Shown here: one piece after another, positions 7,611-13,648 of the stretch | How the letters are laid out: every line of letters starts with the position of its first letter | Numbering within the stretch: position 1 is the stretch's first letter | Assembly (NCBI GenBank): GCA_030528545.1 | Contig: JAUMYR010000068.1 | Location: forward strand, 1 to 14,111 | From: Propionibacteriaceae bacterium | GTDB taxonomy: Bacteria; Actinomycetota; Actinomycetes; Propionibacteriales; Propionibacteriaceae | Reading direction: 5' to 3' | DNA length: 14,111 nt | The notes under the pieces: generated by a model | What the model was told of the DNA's origin: nothing | The model's database searches: none | Seen by the model: the letters and a program-made list of their open reading frames with translations, nothing else | Program-made: the position numbers and the translations under genes

Positions 7611-7670
7611 TGTCCCCGGAGGGCTAGCGCCCAGGTCTCCTGCCCGGGCCGAGGTCCGGGCGAGGGGACA
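7611..7670. other. Sequence with a tidy three-way-junction fold
   Basis: An outer 7-bp stem, TGTCCCC (7611-7617) with GGGGACA (7664-7670), encloses two hairpins that use nearly every base between. Arm one is GGA/TCC over GGGC-TAGC-GCCC (7618-7640). Arm two is GCCCGG (7642-7647) with CCGGGC (7656-7661) around an 8-nt loop. It lies between the groEL terminator and the uhpT-like promoter, so it would be transcribed mainly by read-through from groEL. It could be a second terminator, an unrecognised RNA or a by-product of GC-rich sequence. It matches no RNA family I know. Confidence 0.35.
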
Positions 7671-7703
7671 GCCAGCGTCCGAGAATCGCTCCGCTCAAGG
7701 CTC

Positions 7704-7732
7704 TTGCGCAAAAACGTTTTAGCACTTATGCT
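7704..7732 (+). promoter_or_regulatory. Promoter of the uhpT-like operon
   Basis: TTGCGC (7704-7709) and TATGCT (7727-7732) are spaced by exactly 17 nt. Initiation is expected near 7739, giving a leader of about 44 nt with the Shine-Dalgarno AAAGGAG (7771-7777) 5 nt before the ATG. A LacI-type palindrome fills the spacer. Confidence 0.65.
7708..7723 (+). promoter_or_regulatory. LacI-family-type operator
   Basis: GCAAAAACGTTTTAGC contains the perfect 10-bp palindrome AAAACGTTTT (7711-7720) with central CG, plus two more symmetric pairs at each end. A CG-centred, A/T-flanked palindrome is the hallmark of LacI/GalR operators. It lies between the -35 and -10, where a bound repressor would block RNA polymerase. 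The likely ligand is the LacI-family protein encoded at 9948-11015. Confidence 0.7.
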
Positions 7733-7782
7733 CGTCGATCGGAGGCCAACGGTGGCCCATCAGACGTCCCAAAGGAGAGACC

Positions 7783-9192
7783 ATGCTGCGCCGTGGATTA
7801 TTCGATATCAAGGAGGCACCACCAACCACGCTGAGCCTGAGCGAGCAGCGGAAACGATGGCTTGGCCAGTTCTTCAAGCCCTACCTGGTGCTCTGCGTCG
7901 CTTACGCCGCGATGTACCTGCTGCGCTACAACTTCAAGGCTGCCCAACCGCTACTGGTCGATCAGACCGGGTTCACCACGACCGACCTGGGCAACATCGG
8001 GGTTGCCTTCTCGGTCGCCTACGGGCTCTCCCGGGTGATCCTCGGCTATTTCATCGACGGCAAGAACACTAAGCGCATGCTGTGCGCCCTCACCTTCGGT
8101 TCGGCGCTCATTTCCTTCCTCATCGGCATGTACCTCTGGGTCGGAGGCAGCATGCTCGGCTTCCTGCTCGTGCTGTGGGGCCTGAACGGGGTATTCCAGT
8201 CACCGGGTGGGCCCTGCTCGAACTCCACGATGAACCGCTGGACGCCTCGCTCTCGGCGCGGGCGTTTCATCGGGTGGTGGAATATCAGCCACAATGTCGG
8301 CGGCGGACTGGCTGGTCTGCTGGCCCTGTTTGGTGCGAACTTCTTCTTCGGCGGGCACGTAGCGGGCATGTTCATCTTCCCCGCTGTGGTCGCGATAGCC
8401 ATCGCGGCCTGGGGTTTCTTCTACGGCAAGGACGACCCCAAGGAGATCGGCTGGAGCACCCCGGAGGAGATCTTCGACGAACCGGTCCCGGTCACCCAGG
8501 AGGAATCGCTCGGGCTCACCAAGAACCAGATCCTGGTGAAATACGTCCTCAAGAACCCAGCCGTCTGGTTCCTATGCCTGGCCAACCTCTTCGTCTACAT
8601 GGTTCGCATCGGCGTCGATAACTGGGCTCCGCTCTACACCACCCAGCACCTGTCTTTCTCGAAGGAAGCCGCCGTTACCACGCTGGCCTTCCTGGAAGCC
8701 GGTGGATTCTTTGGGTCGATGCTGTGGGGCTATGTCTCCGACCGGTTGGGCGGACGGCGCGCGCTGGTCGGTGTGTTCTGCATGATCGGTGTCATCGCGC
8801 CGATCCTGGTGTACAACTACGCGACCAGCTACTGGGCGATCAATATCGCTTTGTTCTTCGAAGGGCTGTTCATCTTCGGTCCGGTAACCCTGATCGGGAT
8901 CTCCATCATCGGGTTCGCCCCGAAGCAGGCCACCACGGTCATCAACGCGGTACCGGGTACCTTCGGCTACGTCTTCGGAGACTCGCTGGCCAAGGTGTTC
9001 ATCGCGCGAATCGCCGATCCGAAGTCGACCGGTCTGGATTTCTTCGGGATCAATCTGCACGGATGGGAAGCGTCCTTCGTGGTGTTCTATGTCGCGATCG
9101 CCCTCGGTATCGTATTCCTCAGCCTTGCCGCGGTGGCGGAGGAACGCCTGCTGCGTCGGGACAAAGAGCACGCGCTGGCGATTGTGGGGTGA
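7783..9192 (+). CDS. uhpT: UhpT-like hexose-phosphate (organophosphate):phosphate antiporter
   Basis: This 469-residue, 12-helix membrane protein belongs to the organophosphate:phosphate antiporter family of the major facilitator superfamily. From memory it aligns along its whole length with E. coli UhpT (463 residues). Shared stretches include LLRYNFKAAQ (Arg48, equivalent to the substrate-phosphate Arg46), DGKNTKR, GFWNISHN-like GWWNISHNVGG, HVAGMFIFP, VRIGVDNW (Arg275, the second phosphate Arg), and GDSLAK. Established members exchange external sugar phosphates for internal phosphate. The UhpT Asp388-Lys391 pair is replaced here by Asn and Pro, so the preferred substrate may not be glucose 6-phosphate. 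ATG 7783 has a strong Shine-Dalgarno. It is first in an operon with a phosphatase gene, under a LacI-type operator rather than a UhpABC system. Confidence 0.92.
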   Translation: MLRRGLFDIKEAPPTTLSLSEQRKRWLGQFFKPYLVLCVAYAAMYLLRYNFKAAQPLLVDQTGFTTTDLGNIGVAFSVAYGLSRVILGYFIDGKNTKRMLCALTFGSALISFLIGMYLWVGGSMLGFLLVLWGLNGVFQSPGGPCSNSTMNRWTPRSRRGRFIGWWNISHNVGGGLAGLLALFGANFFFGGHVAGMFIFPAVVAIAIAAWGFFYGKDDPKEIGWSTPEEIFDEPVPVTQEESLGLTKNQILVKYVLKNPAVWFLCLANLFVYMVRIGVDNWAPLYTTQHLSFSKEAAVTTLAFLEAGGFFGSMLWGYVSDRLGGRRALVGVFCMIGVIAPILVYNYATSYWAINIALFFEGLFIFGPVTLIGISIIGFAPKQATTVINAVPGTFGYVFGDSLAKVFIARIADPKSTGLDFFGINLHGWEASFVVFYVAIALGIVFLSLAAVAEERLLRRDKEHALAIVG

Positions 9193-9978
9193 ATGAGCGT
9201 GAGTTTCCATACATGGGACCTGGATCAGCTGATGGCCCGGGCTCTCGAATGGGTGGCAGAAGGCGCCAGGCTCATCGGGGTTCTCAGCGAGGGCGCGCTG
9301 GAAGTCGACCACAAGGGCTCCCGCAATGATCTGGTGACCCAGGTCGACTGTGAGGTGGAGGCGCTGATCCGCTCCCGGATCGGTACCGAGACGGGCTGGC
9401 CGGTGGTCGGGGAGGAGTTCGACAATCCCGGGCACACCACTGGACCCTGCTGGTACCTCGACCCGATCGACGGCACGATGAACTTCGTCCAGACCAAACG
9501 CGACTATGCCATCTCCCTCGCCCTCTATGAGGGGGAAGAGCCGGTCCTAGCGGTCGTGCTGGACGTGGTGCGCGACGAGTGGTACACCGCGATCGCCGGT
9601 CGGGGGGCCTACTGCAACGGGGAGAAGCTGGCCGCGGTCGATCCCGATCGGGGACTCGCCGAGGGCATCGTGCTGACGGATGTGAAGGAGATCCTGGCGT
9701 TGCCCAGGCTCGCCGCCGCGATCACCGAATCCCGCGGCCACCGCCGCTATGGGTCGGCCGCGCTGGAATGCGTCGAGGTGGCGGCGGGACGCGCGGGAGC
9801 CTTCGTCCATCTGTGGGTCTCGCCGTGGGATATCGCTGCGGCCAGGCTCATCTGCTGTGAGTGCGGGGTCCGCTTCACACGGCTGGATGCCACCAGCCTA
9901 CGGATCGCTGAACCAGGATCGGTGCTGGTGGCCTCGCCTCGAACCCATCAGGAGCTGGTGTCGGCCCTCATGCGCTGA
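9193..9978 (+). CDS. Inositol monophosphatase-family phosphatase
   Basis: This 261-residue cytoplasmic enzyme of the Mg-dependent, lithium-sensitive phosphatase family hydrolyses small phosphomonoesters such as inositol phosphate, histidinol phosphate or related sugar phosphates. Motifs are complete: NDLVTQVD (about 45-52), GEE (about 73-75), WYLDPIDGTMNF (about 87-98) with the metal-binding Asp90 and Asp93, and SPWDIAAARLI (about 210-220) with Asp213. Family resemblance does not fix the substrate. The ATG directly follows the TGA of the antiporter gene, so the two are translationally coupled; an attractive idea is that the enzyme dephosphorylates the imported compound. Its 3' end overlaps the convergent lacI-type gene by 31 nt. 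Confidence 0.92.
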   Translation: MSVSFHTWDLDQLMARALEWVAEGARLIGVLSEGALEVDHKGSRNDLVTQVDCEVEALIRSRIGTETGWPVVGEEFDNPGHTTGPCWYLDPIDGTMNFVQTKRDYAISLALYEGEEPVLAVVLDVVRDEWYTAIAGRGAYCNGEKLAAVDPDRGLAEGIVLTDVKEILALPRLAAAITESRGHRRYGSAALECVEVAAGRAGAFVHLWVSPWDIAAARLICCECGVRFTRLDATSLRIAEPGSVLVASPRTHQELVSALMR

Positions 9979-11015
9979 TCCGAGCGCGGCGGTGCCGTGG
10001 AGGAGCGGACCACCAGATAGGAATCGACGACCTGGCGCGCCGATGGCGGATCATCGGCGTCGCCAGGCTGGTCGACCCGGCTCAGGGCCGTCTGGAAGGC
10101 GAGTTCGGCCAGTTCGCTTGAGTTCTTGTTGATCGAAGTCAGCAACAGGCTGGAACTGCGAGCCAAGGTCGAGTCATCGGTGCCGATCACCGAGAGGTCT
10201 TCCGGCAGCCGCAACCCTGCCTTCAGCGCGGCGATGATGACGCCCTCGGCGCACTGATCGTTGTAACACACCACCGCGCTGACCCGGCGGCTGATGAGGA
10301 GATCCTGGTGACGGCGGAAGGAATCGAAACCGGCCGATATGTCATTACCGCCTGGCAGGACGACACCGGCGAGACTGGTCGCGGCCAGCATGCGTTCGAA
10401 GGACTCACGGCGAGCCTTGGCCGAGGCTCCCCGGGGCCCATCGATATAGGCGATGGACCGGTGCCCGAGCCCGGCCAGGTGGGCGAGCGCCTCGCGCATG
10501 CCCACGTCGTTGGCGCTGGTGATGGCGGTGGCCGTTCCGCTGGGCGGAAACTGACCGATCAAGACGATGCCGCCCCGCTGCGGGTAGGCCTTCCGCATCT
10601 CTGGGGTCGGCCGCGCATCGATCAGGATCAGGGACTGGCAGCGCAGGCTCACCAGGGATGAGAAAGCCTCACCCAAGCCGAACGCCGGTGAGGTTCCCGC
10701 GGTGATGAGTTCGCAGTCATGGGCGCTGGCGAGGCGATGCAGATGATCCAGCAGGACTTCGTGGAACTCCTGGCCCACCTTCCAGATCAGGCCGATCCTG
10801 CGGGGATGCTGCTCACGCAGCAGCCGGGCGGGCAAGTGGGGCTGATAACCGAGCTCGTTGGCGACCCGCTGCACCCGCTCCCTGGTGGCGTCCGAAATCC
10901 GGCTGCTGCCCCGCAGCGCGAGGGATACGGTACCGATCGTGGTCTCTGCCGCGGCCGCAACCTCACGTATGGTCACCTTCCGGGTTCCACCAGAGCTTCG
11001 TTTAGACACCGTCAT
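9948..11015 (-). CDS. LacI-family transcriptional repressor
   Basis: The protein of about 355 residues has an N-terminal LacI helix-turn-helix, VTIREVAAAAETTIGTVSLALRG (about 14-36), continuing into SRISDATRERVQRVANELGYQPHLPARLL with the hinge helix. A periplasmic-binding-protein-like sensor domain follows (IGLIWKVG, AYIDGP, AVVCYNDQCAEGVIIAALKAGLRLPEDLSVIGTDDS), ending with the usual Thr/Ser/Asn-rich ligand-side segment. It should bind a CG-centred palindrome and release it on binding a sugar-type ligand. The start is uncertain: ATG 11015 is given, ATG 11045 would add ten residues, and GTG 11009 has AGGATG upstream. It lies 45 nt after the MFS gene on the same strand and is convergent with the uhpT-like operon, its best candidate target. 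Confidence 0.92.
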   Translation of the reverse strand: MTVSKRSSGGTRKVTIREVAAAAETTIGTVSLALRGSSRISDATRERVQRVANELGYQPHLPARLLREQHPRRIGLIWKVGQEFHEVLLDHLHRLASAHDCELITAGTSPAFGLGEAFSSLVSLRCQSLILIDARPTPEMRKAYPQRGGIVLIGQFPPSGTATAITSANDVGMREALAHLAGLGHRSIAYIDGPRGASAKARRESFERMLAATSLAGVVLPGGNDISAGFDSFRRHQDLLISRRVSAVVCYNDQCAEGVIIAALKAGLRLPEDLSVIGTDDSTLARSSSLLLTSINKNSSELAELAFQTALSRVDQPGDADDPPSARQVVDSYLVVRSSTAPPRSDQRMRADTSS

Positions 11016-11025
11016 CCTGTGAATC

Positions 11026-11043
11026 GATCGGACACCACCGATC
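11026..11043. repeat. Inverted repeat upstream of the LacI-type gene
   Basis: GATCGG (11026-11031) and CCGATC (11038-11043) form a perfect 6-bp inverted repeat around a 6-nt spacer, just ahead of ATG 11015. It may be an autoregulatory operator or a small hairpin in the MFS-lacI intergenic RNA. It does not resemble the AAAACGTTTT palindrome. Confidence 0.4.
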
Positions 11044-11060
11044 ATAGCCGCCGCGGGCCA

Positions 11061-12221
11061 TCATGTCCGGTCCCGGTGCCCTGGCCGCAGGCGACCCGAC
11101 AGCGCGGTGGCGAGGACCGCCGCCGCGAAGGGAACGAGCAGCGCGGTGCGCAGTGAGGTAGCGTCGGCGACAATGCCGATGGTGGGGGAGGACAGTAGCG
11201 ACAAACGCATGAGCCACCCGAGGATCGTGATCCCGGTGCTCTCCGATACCCCAGGAATCTCGGAAGAAGCGACGAAGGCCGCCGGTATCAGCGTCGCGCA
11301 ACCGAATCCGGTGGCGGCGAAACCTGCCAGGACCAGCCATGGATTCGGCGCGAGGGTGGCCACACCGAATCCGGCGGCCACCAGCAGGCTGCCCGCGCGA
11401 GCGACGGGGACCCTACCGAATCTATCGGTCAGTGCGTCCCCGCTGAGGCGCCCGGCGAACTGTGCCGCGATAAAGAAGGCGAAACCGAGTCCCGCGAGGC
11501 CGATGGGTGCGGCGTAACCGTCGCGGAGATAGAGCGCGGCCCAGTTGCCCGCGGCGTCTTCGAACATCATCCCGGCGATCGAGATGATCACCAGCGGCGC
11601 CAGGGCACGCACGGCGGCACCCCCGACCCGCGTGCTGCCTCCAGCGGCCTCGGTGGGTGGGGCTTCGGGGACGTAGGCGGCGTGGGCAGCCCACACCACC
11701 GTCGCCGCGCATACGGCCCCGGTGATCCCTAAATGGACGCCTAAGGGCACCGCCAGCGCGGCGAATCCAGCGCCGATTAGACCCCCGAGGGTCGCCCCGG
11801 CGCTCCAGGTCGCGTGCAGCGAATTGATGATCGTCTTGCCGAGATAGCGCTGTACCCGCACGCCTTGCACATTCTGTGCCGCATCGGTGACCGAGTCGCA
11901 AAATCCGGCCAGGAAGAGCGCGGCGACCAGTAGCCAGTGCGCCGGGGCTATCCCGGCGATGAACACCAGCGCGGCGATGGCCAGGGAGGACGCGGCGGCG
12001 ACCCGGCGTGCGCCGAAGCGGCGGATGAGGGGAGCCGGGATCGCGGAGGCGAAGACCGAACCGAACAGCGTGGCCGCAGCTGTGAAGCCGAAGGAGGTCG
12101 CGCTGAGGCCGAAGGTGTCCTTGATCTCGGGGTAGCGGGGCAGCAGTGTCGAAAACAACACCCCGTTGGTCAGGAACATCAGCGAAACGCCCAGGCGGGC
12201 GCGGCCTCCCGGGCGGATCAT
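11061..12221 (-). CDS. Major facilitator superfamily transporter, YbjJ-like
   Basis: This 386-residue, strongly hydrophobic protein has about twelve predicted membrane helices. Helix 1 is GVSLMFLTNGVLFSTLLPRYPEIK, followed by the segment LIRRFGARRVAAASS between helices 2 and 3 that stands for the MFS motif A loop. NSLHATWSAGATLGGLIGAGFAAL and FEDAAGNWAALYL resemble, from memory, the YbjJ branch of bacterial MFS proteins, whose substrates are poorly known. The last residues are basic. Its ATG overlaps the stop of the HAD gene in an ATGA junction, so the two are coupled, and the LacI-type gene follows on the same strand. A substrate linked to the HAD phosphatase is plausible. The sequence does not tell import from export. 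Confidence 0.87.
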   Translation of the reverse strand: MIRPGGRARLGVSLMFLTNGVLFSTLLPRYPEIKDTFGLSATSFGFTAAATLFGSVFASAIPAPLIRRFGARRVAAASSLAIAALVFIAGIAPAHWLLVAALFLAGFCDSVTDAAQNVQGVRVQRYLGKTIINSLHATWSAGATLGGLIGAGFAALAVPLGVHLGITGAVCAATVVWAAHAAYVPEAPPTEAAGGSTRVGGAAVRALAPLVIISIAGMMFEDAAGNWAALYLRDGYAAPIGLAGLGFAFFIAAQFAGRLSGDALTDRFGRVPVARAGSLLVAAGFGVATLAPNPWLVLAGFAATGFGCATLIPAAFVASSEIPGVSESTGITILGWLMRLSLLSSPTIGIVADATSLRTALLVPFAAAVLATALSGRLRPGHRDRT

Positions 12222-12847
12222 GCCGAGCCGCCGCCGAGGTGCTCCTCGACGCGCCGCCGGAGCGCGCTAATCCCGGTGAACAGGTGACCGGACAGACCGC
12301 AGGCCCGTGCGGCGGCGATATTGGGCGGCCGGTCATCGACGAACAGAATGCTCGTCGCCGGTGAGCCGAAAGCTCCGACAGCCCACTCGAACGCCGCGGG
12401 TTCGGGTTTGGCCACGCCGAGCCGGGCCGAGAAACCGAGAGGGGACAGCCTGGAGAGCCAGCCGTGAACAGCCTCGATCCGCCGGATCAAGGGTTCGGGG
12501 ATATTCGACAGCACACCGACCCTGGCTCCGCTGGCGGCGAGCCCGGTCACATAGGACACCATCTCGGCATCGGCGTCGAGCCAGCCATCGAGATCGGCCG
12601 AGATGGCCGCGTCCACATCCCGGATCGGGGTTCCCGTCGCCAGCCCGATGGCCTGCCAGTAGTCCCGGCTGGAAACCTCGCCACGATCATAGGCGGGCCG
12701 ACACCCCCAGTAGCAGGCCCAGAACTCCGGCCCGGCCTGACCGGCGGCCTCCTCGATCGCCGCGAGGGAAGAAGCCGGCTGATCGCTCAGTAGCACGCCG
12801 TACAGATCGAACAGAAGCGCGGGACGGGCGCGGGTGCTGGTGGTCAT
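12218..12847 (-). CDS. HAD-superfamily hydrolase with variant motif I
   Basis: This 209-residue cytoplasmic protein is of the HAD subfamily IA type. Motif I is FDLYGVL (nucleophile Asp14), motif II VLSNIPE (Ser114), motif III GVAKPEPAAFEWA (Lys147), and motif IV ILFVDDRPPNIAAARACG (Asp171 and Asp172). A helical cap lies between motifs I and II (about 20-95). The second Asp of the usual DxDG motif, the general acid/base, is a Tyr; related variants (DxG) occur in the YihX-type sugar-phosphatase branch, so activity is possible but not assured. ATG 12847 lies 7 nt after a TAGCGT -10, suggesting a leaderless transcript. An upstream extension would cross into the divergent DeoR gene. It is the first gene of an operon with the MFS transporter and probably the LacI-type repressor. 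Confidence 0.88.
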   Translation of the reverse strand: MTTSTRARPALLFDLYGVLLSDQPASSLAAIEEAAGQAGPEFWACYWGCRPAYDRGEVSSRDYWQAIGLATGTPIRDVDAAISADLDGWLDADAEMVSYVTGLAASGARVGVLSNIPEPLIRRIEAVHGWLSRLSPLGFSARLGVAKPEPAAFEWAVGAFGSPATSILFVDDRPPNIAAARACGLSGHLFTGISALRRRVEEHLGGGSA

Positions 12848-12854
12848 GGCGTGA

Positions 12855-12883
12855 ACGCTACGATCTAAAGTGATCGCATGCAA
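12855..12883 (-). promoter_or_regulatory. Promoter of the HAD-MFS(-LacI) operon, leaderless
   Basis: On the minus strand TTGCAT (plus 12878-12883) and TAGCGT (plus 12855-12860) are exactly 17 nt apart. The ATG follows 7 nt later, at 12847. The -35 overlaps the start codon of the divergent DeoR gene, so the two promoters cannot be independent. Confidence 0.55.
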
Positions 12884-12925
12884 CGATCGGTTCGGCACAA
12901 AACGATCATTCGTGCGGTGCGATCG
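12861..12925. promoter_or_regulatory. Cluster of CGATC boxes, candidate DeoR-family operator
   Basis: CGATC or its complement occurs at 12861, 12872, 12884, 12903 and 12920. The first two form the inverted repeat CGATC-TAAAGT-GATCG around the DeoR -10 box, and the first three are about one helical turn apart. Repeated half-sites over the gene's own promoter would suit a multimeric DeoR-family autorepressor. The last three are inside the DeoR coding sequence. Confidence 0.45.
12866..12871 (+). promoter_or_regulatory. -10 box of the DeoR-family gene, leaderless
   Basis: TAAAGT (TANNNT) ends 6 nt before ATG 12878. No good -35 and no Shine-Dalgarno are visible in the 30-bp gap to the divergent HAD start. 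Confidence 0.55.
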
Positions 12926-13648
12926 GGAGGTCACGTGTCGGTGGCCAGCCTGGCGGCTCTCACGGGTGCCTCGGCGATCACCATTCGCCGGGATCTGGCG
13001 GTGCTGTCCGAGGCCGGGGTCCTAGCCAGGACCCACGGCGGCGCTGTCCGCGCGACCCGGGGGATGCGCGTGCCCTATGCCGAACGGCTTGAGACCGATC
13101 ACGCGGCGAAGCTCGCTCTAGGCAGCGCCGCGGCTGCGCTGGTCTGCGACGGCGAGACGGTCCTGATCGACAATGGCACGACCGCGCTGATGGTAGCCGG
13201 ACAGCTGGCCTCGCGTCCTATCGTCGCGATGCCGCTGTCGCTGGGCGCGGCTGTGGCGCTCACCGGAGGGGAGGCGGAGGTGGTGTTGCCCGGGGGCCCG
13301 CTGGACCGGGAAACCCTAGCAATGTCGAGCGTGGGTGCGGTCGATGCGATCCGCTCCTTCCGGGCCGACGCCTTCGTCCTGGGGACCTGTTCGGCCTCGC
13401 TCGAGCATGGGCTGATGTCGGACTCCTGGGAGGACGCGGATGTGAAGAAGGCCGGTATCGGAGCTGCCGCACGCACGATTCTCGTCGCCACCGGAGCGAA
13501 GCTGCGCCGCCAGGCTAGTTTCGTGTTCGCCCGCTGCGAGGACCTCGATTGCCTGGTGACCACCGGCGACGCGCCTGCGGAGTTTCTCGCCGCGCTGTCT
13601 ATCGCCGGAGTCGCGGTAGAAGTGGTGGGCGAGGACGGTGAGAGCTGA
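12878..13648 (+). CDS. DeoR/GlpR-family transcriptional regulator
   Basis: The 256-residue protein has an N-terminal DeoR helix-turn-helix: RHKTIIRAVRSGGHVSVASLAALTGASAITIRRDLAVLSEAGVLARTHGGAV (about 6-57, starting at Arg6). A C-terminal sugar-phosphate-sensing domain follows, with LIDNGTTALMVAGQL, VLPGG and the EDADVKKAGIGAAARTILVATGAK segment, which corresponds to the conserved E..VK and D.SK motifs. The second motif is degenerate (ATGAK for the usual DSSK), which may change ligand handling. Family members usually sense phosphorylated sugars and repress nearby catabolic or transport genes. It is divergent from the HAD-MFS operon with only 30 bp between start codons and is probably autoregulated. 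Its stop overlaps the next start in a TGATG junction. Confidence 0.92.
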   Translation: MQRSVRHKTIIRAVRSGGHVSVASLAALTGASAITIRRDLAVLSEAGVLARTHGGAVRATRGMRVPYAERLETDHAAKLALGSAAAALVCDGETVLIDNGTTALMVAGQLASRPIVAMPLSLGAAVALTGGEAEVVLPGGPLDRETLAMSSVGAVDAIRSFRADAFVLGTCSASLEHGLMSDSWEDADVKKAGIGAAARTILVATGAKLRRQASFVFARCEDLDCLVTTGDAPAEFLAALSIAGVAVEVVGEDGES

